NCBI GenBank assembly: GCA_002737595.1
Contig: NSHZ01000017.1
Coordinates: forward strand, 1 to 24,540
Direction of reading: 5' to 3'
DNA length: 24,540 nt
From: Actinomycetota bacterium
Lineage (GTDB): Bacteria; Actinomycetota; Actinomycetes; Nanopelagicales; Nanopelagicaceae
The stretch's first letter is position 1. Each line of letters begins with the position of its first letter. The notes below the pieces were generated by a model, which saw only the letters and a list, made by a program, of their open reading frames with translations, was not told the origin of the DNA and searched no databases. Position numbers and translations under genes: made by a program. Below, one piece after another: positions 1 through 8,633 of this stretch.

Positions 1-30
1 CAGTAGTGACGTGAGTCGTAATGCATTCTC

Positions 31-59
31 TTGACGGTCGTCAGTTCGGCAACTATTCT
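31..59 (+). promoter_or_regulatory. Sigma70-type promoter of the iorAB operon
   Basis: A -35 box TTGACG (31-36) and a -10 box TATTCT (54-59) are separated by exactly 17 bases. Transcription would begin near base 66 and give a leader of about 145 bases before the iorA start. The inverted repeat TGACG-GT-CGTCA (32-43) overlaps the -35 box and could be an operator. The rest of 1-212 holds no supportable gene. A 37-codon reading frame from 21 to 134 has no ribosome binding site or family signature. Confidence 0.5.
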
Positions 60-212
60 CCAAAATGCGTCCAATTTCAAGACTCTCAGAGTATGGCTTT
101 CGCACGCCCCTGGATAGTCGAGAAGGCGAGCTAAGAATCTGGGCAATAGGCTGAGGGTTACAAGATGCGGCCCGTACGCGGGATAGTGGAGTACCAAAGG
201 CAAGGGGAGAAG

Positions 213-2408
213 ATGGCTGAGCGCTCTTTTAAAGAAGAGGTCCAGAAGTTACGCATCCCCGCGGGGGAAGAGTTCCATGGCGAAGGCATTTTGGCCGTCA
301 CCAAAGCCCTCCTCCAATCGGGTGTCTCCTACGTCGGCGGATACCAAGGCGCCCCCATCTCCCACCTCATGGATGTCTTGGGCGATGCCAACGACATCCT
401 CGCCGAGCTTGGAGTGCACTTTGAAAACAGCGCCTCCGAAGCCACCGCAGCTGCCATGCTCGCAGCCTCCGTCAATTACCCACTTCGCGGCGCCATCACT
501 TTTAAATCGACCGTAGGCACCAACGTGGCATCCGATGCACTTGCAAACCTCGCGTCGGGAGGTGTGACCGGTGGTGCATTGATCATCGTCGGTGAAGATT
601 ACGGCGAGGGTTCAAGCATCATGCAGGAACGTTCACACGCTTTCGCGATGAAGTCACAGATGTGGCTGCTTGACCCACGCCCTAACCTGACCGCCATCGT
701 CGATTCAGTTGAGTACGGTTTTGAACTCTCTGAATATTCAAACACGCCCGTGATGCTGGAACTTCGCCTGCGCTCCTGTCACCTTCATGGATCCTTTATT
801 ACCAAGGAGAATAAGCGCCCTACTTTCACGCGCAAAGAGGCGATGGAGAATCCTCGCCGCGACGTGAGCCGCATCGTCTTGCCACCAGCATCCTTCATGC
901 ACGAGCAAGAGAAGATCAATCAACGCATGCCAGCCGCGATCCAATTCATCAAGGATCGAAAAATTAACGAAATGATTTCCAACGGAAAGAAAGACTTCGG
1001 CATCATCACGCAAGGTGGGCTCTACAACACCGTCATGCGTGGTCTCCAACTTCTTGGTCTTGCAGATATTTATGGCAATTCTGAAATTCCGGTCTACGTA
1101 CTCAACGTTACCTACCCCATCATCGCCGACGAAGTTGAAGAGTTCGCCAAAGATAAGCACGCACTCCTCCTCTTTGAAGAGGGCCAACCGGATTACATCG
1201 AGCAGAACATCAACTCGATCCTTCGCAAGGCTGATGCCACCGCGAAATTGCACGGAAAAGATGTACTTGTGATGGCCGGTGAGTACACCCCCACCGTGGT
1301 CACGAAGGGCTTGCTCTCTTTTGTGCGCATGTATGCGCCAGATCTCATCAAGGAGAACGATCTTCCGGCGATCGTCTTGCCACCTGACTCCCCCGAGCAT
1401 CCGATGGCAATCAAGCTCACGCAAGACGAAGTGCATATGCGCCCGCCAGGATTTTGTACCGGGTGCCCTGAGCGACCTATCTTCTCCGCGTTGAAGTTGG
1501 CTGAACGTGAGACCGGTAAACACCACGTCAGCGCCGATATTGGTTGCCATCTCTTCTCCATCTTGCCGCCCTTCGACATCGGCGCCACCACCATGGGCTA
1601 CGGCCTCGGATCAGCAGGTGCGGCCGGTTTCCAAGATGCCAATAGCGAAAAGCCAGTGCTCGCGTTCATGGGCGATGGCGGCTTCTGGCATAACGGTCTT
1701 ACCAGCGGCGTTGGCAACGCAGTCTTCAACGAGAGTAACCAAGTACTTGTTGTCGTTGACAACGCATACAGCGCAGCCACTGGCGGACAAGACATCCTCT
1801 CCTCCGCTGCGGATAACCCCATTCGATCCACCAAACACCCGATTGAGCGCGCAGTACGTGGCGTAGGTGTGAAGTGGGCCAAGACGGTGACCAATACTTA
1901 CAAAGTTGATGAACTGCGCGACACCTTTATCGATGCACTTACGTCCAAGGAGCCAGGGCCGAAAGTTATCGTGGCGCAATCAGAGTGCACACTCAACCGC
2001 ACTAGGCGTGAACGCCCCCTCGCAGCTAAGGCAGAGAAAGAGGGCAAGCGCGTCGTCCGCGAACGCTATGGAATCGATCCAGAAACATGCACCGGAGATC
2101 ACTCATGCATCCGGATCTCTGGCTGCCCAAGTCTTTCGATTACGGCCAACCCAGATCCACTTCGTAAAGAGCCTATTGCCACAGTGCTTTCGAGTTGTGT
2201 GGGTTGTGGCCTCTGCGGCGAAAACGCACATGCAGCCGCGCTCTGTCCATCTTTTTATCGCACCCAAGTGATCAGCAATCCATCGGCATGGGACCGATTC
2301 ATTACGTCACTTCGTAATGCATATATTTCACGTTTGCAAAGTGGAATCGAAAAGCGCTACGCAGGAATCGAGCCAGAAGCGAGTACTGCAGAATTGGTCT
2401 CTGCCTGA
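213..2408 (+). CDS. iorA: Indolepyruvate ferredoxin oxidoreductase, alpha subunit
   Basis: Large subunit of an arylpyruvate:ferredoxin oxidoreductase, which decarboxylates indolepyruvate (or phenylpyruvate and similar 2-oxo acids) with CoA to the arylacetyl-CoA and reduces ferredoxin. The 731-residue protein has the family order. An N-terminal pyruvate-oxidoreductase-like domain is followed by the cysteine motif FCTGCPERP near residue 415. A thiamine-diphosphate site follows, with GDG near residue 486 and the matching N in VVVDNAY. The C-terminal ferredoxin-like region carries two cysteine sets (about residues 625-640 and 660-680, the second as CVGCGLC...CP) for two 4Fe-4S clusters. The ATG at 213 is preferred over an in-frame ATG at 165 because AAGGGGAG lies just upstream and conserved sequence begins soon after. 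It overlaps iorB by one base (TGATG). Substrate choice among aryl pyruvates cannot be read from sequence. Confidence 0.93.
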   Translation: MAERSFKEEVQKLRIPAGEEFHGEGILAVTKALLQSGVSYVGGYQGAPISHLMDVLGDANDILAELGVHFENSASEATAAAMLAASVNYPLRGAITFKSTVGTNVASDALANLASGGVTGGALIIVGEDYGEGSSIMQERSHAFAMKSQMWLLDPRPNLTAIVDSVEYGFELSEYSNTPVMLELRLRSCHLHGSFITKENKRPTFTRKEAMENPRRDVSRIVLPPASFMHEQEKINQRMPAAIQFIKDRKINEMISNGKKDFGIITQGGLYNTVMRGLQLLGLADIYGNSEIPVYVLNVTYPIIADEVEEFAKDKHALLLFEEGQPDYIEQNINSILRKADATAKLHGKDVLVMAGEYTPTVVTKGLLSFVRMYAPDLIKENDLPAIVLPPDSPEHPMAIKLTQDEVHMRPPGFCTGCPERPIFSALKLAERETGKHHVSADIGCHLFSILPPFDIGATTMGYGLGSAGAAGFQDANSEKPVLAFMGDGGFWHNGLTSGVGNAVFNESNQVLVVVDNAYSAATGGQDILSSAADNPIRSTKHPIERAVRGVGVKWAKTVTNTYKVDELRDTFIDALTSKEPGPKVIVAQSECTLNRTRRERPLAAKAEKEGKRVVRERYGIDPETCTGDHSCIRISGCPSLSITANPDPLRKEPIATVLSSCVGCGLCGENAHAAALCPSFYRTQVISNPSAWDRFITSLRNAYISRLQSGIEKRYAGIEPEASTAELVSA

Positions 2409-3967
2409 TGACTCAAGCAACACAAACTCGCGCCATTACTATGGCGATTCTTGCCATGGGCGGCGAAGGTGGCGGCGTGCTCGCCGACTGGATGGTCAGT
2501 CTTGGTGAACACTCTGGCTATTGGGCACAAACCACATCAGTACCGGGCGTCGCGCAACGTACTGGTGCCACGATCTATTACGTAGAACTCTTCCCCCGCA
2601 CTGCAGGTGGCGGCGAACCCATCTTGAGCACCATGCCCACACCGGGCGAAGTAGATATTGTGCTGGCATCTGAACTCATGGAAGCCGGACGCTCGGTCGT
2701 TCGTGGGCTGGTAACACCGAAGAACACCACACTCATCGCTTCAACTCATCGGGTATACAGCATGATGGAGAAGACAGCACTTGGCGATGGTCGAGTCGAC
2801 TCCGACACCATCATCGAAAACTGTATGAAAGCCGCCGCCAAGTTCGTCGGTGGAGACTTCTCTAAAATTGCCGAAGAGAGTGGTAGCGTTATTAGCTCCG
2901 TACTTTTTGGCGCACTCGCTGGAACTGGTCGTCTGCCTTTCTCCCGAGAAGAGTTTGAATCCGCTATCGAGCGAGCTGGCGTAGGCGTCGCTACCAGCCT
3001 CAACGCTTTTGCTCGCGGATTTGAGTATGCCCAGAACGCACTCAAGCCGCCATCAACTGGAGTTCCGATTCAAATCGGCATGAAGCCCGTCTCGGTTGAA
3101 GATACGAAAGCGGCTACAGACGCTGCCATCGCCGCCGACCCCATTGCTGCAGTGGGATCGCGCCTCTCAGCGCAGGCAGCACACATCCAAAATACTTACC
3201 CCGCTTCATTGCGCGCCACCCTCGTTCATGGCATCAAGCGGGCTACTGAATACCAAGATGTACAGTACGCGGACGAATTCCTCGCCCGCGTGGCATCCCT
3301 CTACGCCTTGGATCTTGCGCACGGAGATGGTTCATTCCGACTCACTAAAGAGGCCGCTCGTTACACCGCTCTCTGGATGACATACGAAGATACCATTCGG
3401 GTAGCGGCGATCAAGGTAAGGGCAAGACGCTTCGATCGTATTCATAAGGAGGCGCGCGCTAAGAATGAGCAAGTTGTGGGCATCATGGAATTTCTCCACC
3501 CACAGGTCCAGGAAATTGCCGACACCTTGCCCACCGCGCTCGGCAAGTGGGTACTTCGCTCAAAGCCAGTTAATGCCTTGATCAATCGAGTGACCGGTAA
3601 CGGAATAAAGGTCAACACCACTTCGGCTTTTGGCTATACAACGCTCTACATCCTCAGCCGTCTGCGCCCTATTCGTCGTCGCTCTTTGCGGTTTAATGAA
3701 GAACAACTCTTGATCGATGCTTGGCTCACCACCGTGATGGATCTTGCAAGTAAGAATTATGGACTCGCTTGCGAAGTAGCAGAAACGCAGTCACTCGTGA
3801 AGGGTTACGGCGAGACTCACGCTAATGGCCTTGCAAATTTTGATGCAATCATGGCCGAACTTCCTCATACCCTCGTCGCGACTGATCCGGTTGCTCGTCA
3901 AATAGCGCTGCGTACTGCGGCCCTCGCGGAAGAGTCTGGAGAGAAACTACGTGCGCTGCTTCACTAG
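2408..3967 (+). CDS. iorB: Indolepyruvate oxidoreductase, beta subunit (long form)
   Basis: Gamma-type/beta subunit that completes the IOR enzyme with the upstream alpha subunit. The first ~190 residues match the IorB domain: a glycine-rich start (MGGEGGG) followed by the typical S-V-P-G-V-A-Q-R-T-G segment. At 519 residues it is far longer than archaeal IorB (about 200). The extra C-terminal ~300 residues correspond to the extension (DUF6537-like) found in bacterial long IorB and in fused single-chain IOR proteins. Its function is not established. Translation is coupled to iorA through the TGATG overlap. The 3' end overlaps the convergent EamA transporter gene by 21 bases. Confidence 0.9.
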   Translation: MTQATQTRAITMAILAMGGEGGGVLADWMVSLGEHSGYWAQTTSVPGVAQRTGATIYYVELFPRTAGGGEPILSTMPTPGEVDIVLASELMEAGRSVVRGLVTPKNTTLIASTHRVYSMMEKTALGDGRVDSDTIIENCMKAAAKFVGGDFSKIAEESGSVISSVLFGALAGTGRLPFSREEFESAIERAGVGVATSLNAFARGFEYAQNALKPPSTGVPIQIGMKPVSVEDTKAATDAAIAADPIAAVGSRLSAQAAHIQNTYPASLRATLVHGIKRATEYQDVQYADEFLARVASLYALDLAHGDGSFRLTKEAARYTALWMTYEDTIRVAAIKVRARRFDRIHKEARAKNEQVVGIMEFLHPQVQEIADTLPTALGKWVLRSKPVNALINRVTGNGIKVNTTSAFGYTTLYILSRLRPIRRRSLRFNEEQLLIDAWLTTVMDLASKNYGLACEVAETQSLVKGYGETHANGLANFDAIMAELPHTLVATDPVARQIALRTAALAEESGEKLRALLH

Positions 3968-4885
3968 TGCGCGCCCTTTGCTTTCTGCAGTAATAACTAA
4001 AATAACTCCTAAAATGACAGTACTCGCACCCAATATCATTGGAGGTGAAATGGGTTCGCTTAACACCAAAGCGCCCAGAATAACCGCAATCACGGGGTTT
4101 ACGTACGCATACGTAGACGTCAGTGCAACGGGAGCATTTCCTACGAGCCAGAGATAGGCGCTGTAGGCGATCACTGAGCCAACAACGACAAGGTAGCTCC
4201 AGCCAAACCAGGAGAACGCGCTTGCATGAAAGAACTGATGAAGGCTGTCTCCGTGAATCATGCCAGCAGTGAAGAGCGCCACCCCACCAGCAAACATCTG
4301 CACCGTGGTGACCATCAATGAATTCTTCGGTGTTTGAAAACGAGGCGTCATAAAGGTTCCAAAAGCCCAGATGAGGTTGGCGAGCAGTACCGCCATCATC
4401 CAAAAGAGTAACTGTTCCGAAGTAACACCCTCGGGTGTCTTCACTTGACCTGGGCGGAGCAAAAGCCCCACGCCAATGAACCCAATGGCGATGCCACTCC
4501 AACTCAACTTGGTGGGCCTATCCCCGGCGATCACTCGAAAGATGGAGATCCAGAGCGGCATTGCCGCGATAATCAATGCCACAATCCCGCTCGGTACATA
4601 CCTTTCCGCTAGGGATACGGTTCCAATACCCACACCTAACAAGAGCCCACCGAGGAGTGCGGTCGACCAAAACTCCCGCTTAGTAACGCGCAGCTCATGC
4701 CACCCCTGACGAAAGCCGACCCAGAGTGCCAGAAGTACTGAAGCGACGAGGAATCGCAGACCCATCGCGGCCAGCGAGGGCATCGTTTTGATAGAAATTG
4801 CAATTGCTAAATAAGTCGACCCCCAGATGATGTATACCGTCCAGAGGGAGAGCCACATCTTTGAGGAATTGCTACGCGTGGCCAC
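3947..4885 (-). CDS. EamA/DMT-family membrane transporter
   Basis: A 312-residue integral membrane protein of the drug/metabolite transporter superfamily with two tandem EamA repeats and about ten hydrophobic helices. The first helix carries the W-G-S-T-Y/F-type signature (IIWGSTYLAI). Members export amino acids, aromatic compounds or other small metabolites, and the substrate cannot be predicted. The GTG at 4885 is the furthest in-frame start; an ATG ten codons in would also keep all helices. The ribosome binding site is weak. It lies 26 bases after the aryl-CoA hydroxylase gene on the same strand, so co-transcription is likely. A role in exporting an overflow intermediate of the pathway is possible but only inferred. 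Confidence 0.8.
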   Translation of the reverse strand: MATRSNSSKMWLSLWTVYIIWGSTYLAIAISIKTMPSLAAMGLRFLVASVLLALWVGFRQGWHELRVTKREFWSTALLGGLLLGVGIGTVSLAERYVPSGIVALIIAAMPLWISIFRVIAGDRPTKLSWSGIAIGFIGVGLLLRPGQVKTPEGVTSEQLLFWMMAVLLANLIWAFGTFMTPRFQTPKNSLMVTTVQMFAGGVALFTAGMIHGDSLHQFFHASAFSWFGWSYLVVVGSVIAYSAYLWLVGNAPVALTSTYAYVNPVIAVILGALVLSEPISPPMILGASTVILGVILVITAESKGRALVKQRT

Positions 4886-4911
4886 CCACTTAGCCTAGTG
4901 AGTTTGCAGCA

Positions 4912-7278
4912 CTACTTTGCGTGCGGACGCCAACGTGCGGGTCGCTTTGCAACGACTTCGCTGGTGCCCAGAGTGAGTCGTGGTTTTGGATCTTCAGTGC
5001 GACCTGCAGGTGGTTGGCGACTACCGGCGCCGTACTGGTTTGGCCAGCGCAAACGCACGCCTTGATCAACAGCGGCGTGGAGCGTCCAATTGGGATCGAA
5101 GAGGTGAGGGCGACCCAGCGCGCAGAGATCTGCTCGACCAGCGGCCAAAATGGTATTCACATCGTCCCAACTACTGATGGAGCCCACCGCCATCGTCTTA
5201 ACGCCCGCGAGTTGACGGATGCGATCAGCAAATGGAGTTTGATACGTACGGCCGTAGATTGGTTTTGCATCTGGAGTTGTTTGTCCTGACGAGACATCGA
5301 TCAGATCAGCACCATGAGCTGCGAATGCTTGCCCAGTTTTGATGGAATCTTCCTCACTTAAACCGTCTGGCACCCAATCGCTGGCCGAGATACGAACGCT
5401 CATGGGTTTATCTGCCGGCCACACTGCTCGAACTGCATCAAAAACTTCAAGCGGGAATCGCAAACGATTCTCGATGGAACCGCCATATTCATCAGTTCGC
5501 TTATTGGACACGGGCGAGATGAAACCGGAGAGTAAGTAACCGTGCGCGCAGTGCAGTTCGAGCATGTCAAAGCCAGCGTCTACAGCAAGCTTCGCCGAAG
5601 CCACATGTTGATCGCGGACGAGATCCATATCTGCCCGCGTCATCTCTCGCGGAACTTGTCCATCAGAGAGATACGGAATGGGTGAAGGCGCCATGATCTC
5701 CCAATTTCCTGAGTCGAGCGCCTTATCAATTCCTTCCCACATCACCTTCGTTGATCCCTTGCGACCCGAGTGACCAATTTGGATGGCAATCTTTGAAGGG
5801 GTGGTGTGTACAAAGTCGACGATCTCTTTCCAGGCGCTCACTTGTTCGCTATTCCAGAGCCCTGCACACGCTGGCGTGATTCGACCCTCGGGAGAGATAC
5901 AGGTCATTTCAGTGAAGATCAGCCCCGCCCCGCCGAGAGCGCGTGCACCCATATGCACCTTATGGAAATCACCTGGGATGCCGTCGACAGAGGAGTACAT
6001 ATCCATGGGAGAAACCACCACGCGATTTGGTATCTCAAGTTCGCGCAGCTTCAGAGGCTGGAACATGGGGACTTTCTGCGTCGATCCTGCCGGCACATTT
6101 CCACTCTTGATCTGAATATCGAGATAGGCATCCTCCACGCGCTTCATAAATTCAGGATCACGCAATTCCAAGTTGCCATAAGTGATGCGGCGAGAGCGCG
6201 TCATCATGTTGAAGGCAAATTGCAAGGGCTCTTGATTCATGTACTGAGTGATTTCCTCAAACCATTCAAGGGCAGCTTGCGCTGAGCGCTGGGTGCTCTC
6301 CACCACCGGACGACGATCGTTGTCATATGCCTTAAGCGCATCGGCAATGGTTTCGTTTTCAAGAATGCAAGCGGCGAGAGAAATTGCGCCTTCCATAGCG
6401 AGCTTGGTACCTGAACCAATAGCAAAGTGCGCCGTGGCTGCAGAATCTCCCATAATGACTAAGTTTTCGTGGACCCACGTTTCGTTTCTAATCGCTGCAA
6501 AATTACGCCACCTACTGTTGTTCCGTAGCGCCGGCTTCCCACCGAGGTATTCCGCAAAAATCTTTTCACAAAGCTCAATCGACTTATCATCGCTTTGCCC
6601 AATCGGGAAGTGTGCTGCTTCCTCGTGGAATGCTTCGAAGCCTGCATTTCGCCAAATATCTTCGTGCATCTCTACGATGAAAGTACTTTTTTGATCATCC
6701 ATCGGATATGCGTGCGCCTGCATCACGCCCCATGGAGTCTCAACAATGAAGAACTTGAATGCTTCGTAAACTTCAGAAGTTCCGAGCCAGATGAATTTAC
6801 ATTCGCGCCAGTCGGTCGAAGTCCGGAACTTCTCGGCAAACTTTTCACGTATACCGCTATTAATGCCATCGCTAGAAAGCACCAAATCGTATTCGGCCAT
6901 GAGTTGCTCTACGGGAGGGGCTTCACTCTCGAAGAGAACATTGACTCCATGCGCGATAGCGCGACGCTGCAAGATTTCCAGCAAATCCGTCCGGCTCATC
7001 GCAGCGAACCCATGTCCTCCGCTGGTAATAACTTCTCCCTTGAAGTGAACATCAATGTCATCCCAATAAGCGAACTTCTTGGCCATCTCATCATGAATCT
7101 CTGGATCGGAGAGCCTGATCCCTGAAAGGGTTTGATCACTAAAGACCACGCCAAAGCCGAAGGTGTCGAGCGGCTTATTACGTTCCCAGATGGTGATCTC
7201 GTGGTGAGGCTCAACCTGCTTGAGCAAGCTGGCGAAGTAGAGACCTCCGGGGCCAGCCCCGATCACGGCAATCCTCAT
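4912..7278 (-). CDS. 2-aminobenzoyl-CoA / salicylyl-CoA monooxygenase-reductase (bifunctional)
   Basis: Two-domain flavoenzyme of 788 residues. The N-terminal ~380 residues form a group-A FAD monooxygenase, with the dinucleotide motif GAGPGG at residues 7-12, a DG-type motif in LSSDGINSGIREKF, and the GD motif in IMGDSAATAHFAIGSG. Residues from about 405 to 765 form an old-yellow-enzyme-type FMN domain, with the PMDMYSS start, IQIGHSGRKG, and the barrel segment ELHCAHGYLLSGFISP. This fusion defines 2-aminobenzoyl-CoA monooxygenase/reductase (known from Azoarcus evansii) and the related salicylyl-CoA 5-hydroxylases. The former hydroxylates and then reduces anthraniloyl-CoA, removing aromaticity without ring-cleaving dioxygenases. 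The exact acyl-CoA (amino- or hydroxybenzoyl) cannot be decided here. The ATG at 7278 follows AAGGA at a somewhat long spacing. The gene is divergent from an SDR and followed by an EamA transporter. Confidence 0.88.
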   Translation of the reverse strand: MRIAVIGAGPGGLYFASLLKQVEPHHEITIWERNKPLDTFGFGVVFSDQTLSGIRLSDPEIHDEMAKKFAYWDDIDVHFKGEVITSGGHGFAAMSRTDLLEILQRRAIAHGVNVLFESEAPPVEQLMAEYDLVLSSDGINSGIREKFAEKFRTSTDWRECKFIWLGTSEVYEAFKFFIVETPWGVMQAHAYPMDDQKSTFIVEMHEDIWRNAGFEAFHEEAAHFPIGQSDDKSIELCEKIFAEYLGGKPALRNNSRWRNFAAIRNETWVHENLVIMGDSAATAHFAIGSGTKLAMEGAISLAACILENETIADALKAYDNDRRPVVESTQRSAQAALEWFEEITQYMNQEPLQFAFNMMTRSRRITYGNLELRDPEFMKRVEDAYLDIQIKSGNVPAGSTQKVPMFQPLKLRELEIPNRVVVSPMDMYSSVDGIPGDFHKVHMGARALGGAGLIFTEMTCISPEGRITPACAGLWNSEQVSAWKEIVDFVHTTPSKIAIQIGHSGRKGSTKVMWEGIDKALDSGNWEIMAPSPIPYLSDGQVPREMTRADMDLVRDQHVASAKLAVDAGFDMLELHCAHGYLLSGFISPVSNKRTDEYGGSIENRLRFPLEVFDAVRAVWPADKPMSVRISASDWVPDGLSEEDSIKTGQAFAAHGADLIDVSSGQTTPDAKPIYGRTYQTPFADRIRQLAGVKTMAVGSISSWDDVNTILAAGRADLCALGRPHLFDPNWTLHAAVDQGVRLRWPNQYGAGSRQPPAGRTEDPKPRLTLGTSEVVAKRPARWRPHAK

Positions 7279-7407
7279 GGCGTAGAGTCCTTCCTAGGAC
7301 GAGCGAGTCATAGCGGGAAATTGACTATCGCCAACCCTACGACAGAAGTACTGGGTGTGCCACACTTAAAATATGGTTCATTGGACCGCTTTGAGGCAGG
7401 AGAGATG
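7279..7407. promoter_or_regulatory. Divergent promoter region, aryl-CoA hydroxylase / SDR
   Basis: This 129-base gap drives two divergent genes. On the minus strand TTGGCG (7334-7329) and TATGAC (7312-7307) are spaced 16 bases apart and could serve the hydroxylase. On the plus strand TAAAAT (7367-7372) is a candidate -10 box for the SDR, without a clear -35 box. The inverted repeat GTCCT-TCCT-AGGAC (7287-7300) covers the hydroxylase ribosome binding site. The promoter assignments are by eye. Confidence 0.35.
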
Positions 7408-8169
7408 ATGAAGTTAGCCGGACGGGTAGCCCTGGTGACTGGAGGCGCTGGCGGCCTAGGAGGCGCTATTGCCCTGGGCGCGGCAGAGGCCGGCGCGGCT
7501 GTAGCCATCCTCGATGTCAAAGGAGTAGATGACGCAGTTGCTCATCTCCACTCCCTGGGTTTCAAGGCCGCTGGCCGAACCGTTGATGTCCGCGACGGGA
7601 AGGCTGTAGCGAGCGCGGTTGAATCACTGGCCGCTGAACTTGGTCCGATCGACACTCTTATCGCTGCCGCTGGTGGATCACTTGGCACCCCTCGCGATCT
7701 CGACGATATTTCCGAAGATGATCTCGATCTCGTACTCGATGTAAATATCAAAGGCACCTTCCACTGCGCACGTGCAGTACTTCCCTTTATGCGCCAAGCG
7801 GGACGCGGCGCCATCGTTACTTTCTCATCCATCGGCGGGCGAAGTGCGAGCCCAGTCACCGGAGTTCCCTACGCAGCGGCAAAAGCAGGATTGCTCGGGC
7901 TTACGCGCCGCCTTGCTAAAGAAGTAGGTGGCGAAAATATTCGCGTTAACGCAATCGCGCCAGGCCTCTTTCTCACAGATCGCCTTCAAGGCATGTTCGA
8001 TGCGCTCCCGGAAGCAGACCGCCGGGAAGTGATTGATTCCATTCCCCTGGGCCGCATGCCTAGTATTCAAGAGTGCGTAGATCCAGTGCTCTTCCTGATA
8101 AGCGATGAATCTTCCTACATCACAGGTGTCGTGTTAGACGTTAACGGTGGACGGTTCATGGCAGGATAG
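7408..8169 (+). CDS. Short-chain dehydrogenase/reductase (SDR)
   Basis: Classical SDR of 253 residues, an NAD(P)-dependent oxidoreductase acting on a hydroxyl or keto group. The cofactor motif TGGAGGLG lies near residue 11. The catalytic serine (TFSSIGG) and the YAAAK motif follow, then the N-A-I-A-P-G segment. The usual NNAG motif reads AAAGG, a mild deviation. The frame remains open far upstream into the antisense of the hydroxylase gene. The start was set at the second of two adjacent ATGs because AGGAG (7398-7402) is five bases upstream and the fold begins there (KLAGRVALVTGG). Its position opposite the aryl-CoA hydroxylase suggests it oxidises or reduces a post-dearomatisation intermediate or a 3-hydroxyacyl-CoA. 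That is an inference. Confidence 0.85.
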   Translation: MKLAGRVALVTGGAGGLGGAIALGAAEAGAAVAILDVKGVDDAVAHLHSLGFKAAGRTVDVRDGKAVASAVESLAAELGPIDTLIAAAGGSLGTPRDLDDISEDDLDLVLDVNIKGTFHCARAVLPFMRQAGRGAIVTFSSIGGRSASPVTGVPYAAAKAGLLGLTRRLAKEVGGENIRVNAIAPGLFLTDRLQGMFDALPEADRREVIDSIPLGRMPSIQECVDPVLFLISDESSYITGVVLDVNGGRFMAG

Positions 8170-8173
8170 AAGA

Positions 8174-8629
8174 ATGAGTAAAGAAATGGTCGATGCATAT
8201 CGGAAGTCTGGTGAGATTTTCATCGCTCGCGCTAAAAATCTCTCTCCCACGCAAATGAATACGTCACCGTCGTCTGGCCAATGGTCACCTGCTTATATTG
8301 TGCATCACATGGCCGATGCTGAAGCATTCTTCACTACACGCTTTATGAGTATTTTGAGCGATGAGATGCCCGACGTGGTGCCATTTAATGAGGCAGTATT
8401 TCCCGACACGCTTCACTACGCATTGCGAAGTGCGCATGCATCCTTGACCTTAATCGAAGGCGCACGAATGGCTTCTGCAGAAATATTGAATTCGATTCAA
8501 TCTGCCGACTGGACTCGTAAGGGAAGGCATACAGCGCTCGGCGAGTACTCACTTCATGATGCTGTCGCAAAAGCGACTAGCCATATTCAGGATCATCTTG
8601 CACAAATCGAGGAAACACTAAAGGGCTAA
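8174..8629 (+). CDS. DinB-like metal-binding four-helix protein
   Basis: A 151-residue protein resembling the DinB/YfiT-like superfamily, small four-helix bundles that usually bind a divalent metal through three histidines. Candidate ligands are one H of IVHHMADAE near residues 44-45 and the two histidines in SHIQDHLAQIEE near the C-terminus, the usual H-x3-H-x2-Q-I arrangement. Some relatives are thiol-dependent transferases (mycothiol or bacillithiol), including maleylpyruvate isomerase, but the activity here is unknown. The ATG at 8174 lies four bases after the SDR stop, so the two are one operon. An upstream GTG inside the SDR gene was not used. It ends four bases from the convergent permease gene. 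Confidence 0.65.
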   Translation: MSKEMVDAYRKSGEIFIARAKNLSPTQMNTSPSSGQWSPAYIVHHMADAEAFFTTRFMSILSDEMPDVVPFNEAVFPDTLHYALRSAHASLTLIEGARMASAEILNSIQSADWTRKGRHTALGEYSLHDAVAKATSHIQDHLAQIEETLKG

Positions 8630-8633
8630 CAAG

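Noticed and set aside
21..134. 37-codon open frame upstream of iorA
   Set aside because: It has no ribosome binding site or similarity, and it overlaps the predicted iorA promoter and leader.
738..1550. 270-codon open frame on the minus strand inside iorA
   Set aside because: It lies entirely antisense to a gene with clear family motifs, has no recognisable protein features, and is best explained as a shadow of biased codon use.
7132..7407. Upstream extension of the SDR frame at 7408-8169
   Set aside because: It would run antisense through the N-terminus of the aryl-CoA hydroxylase; the SDR fold and a good ribosome binding site start at 7408.
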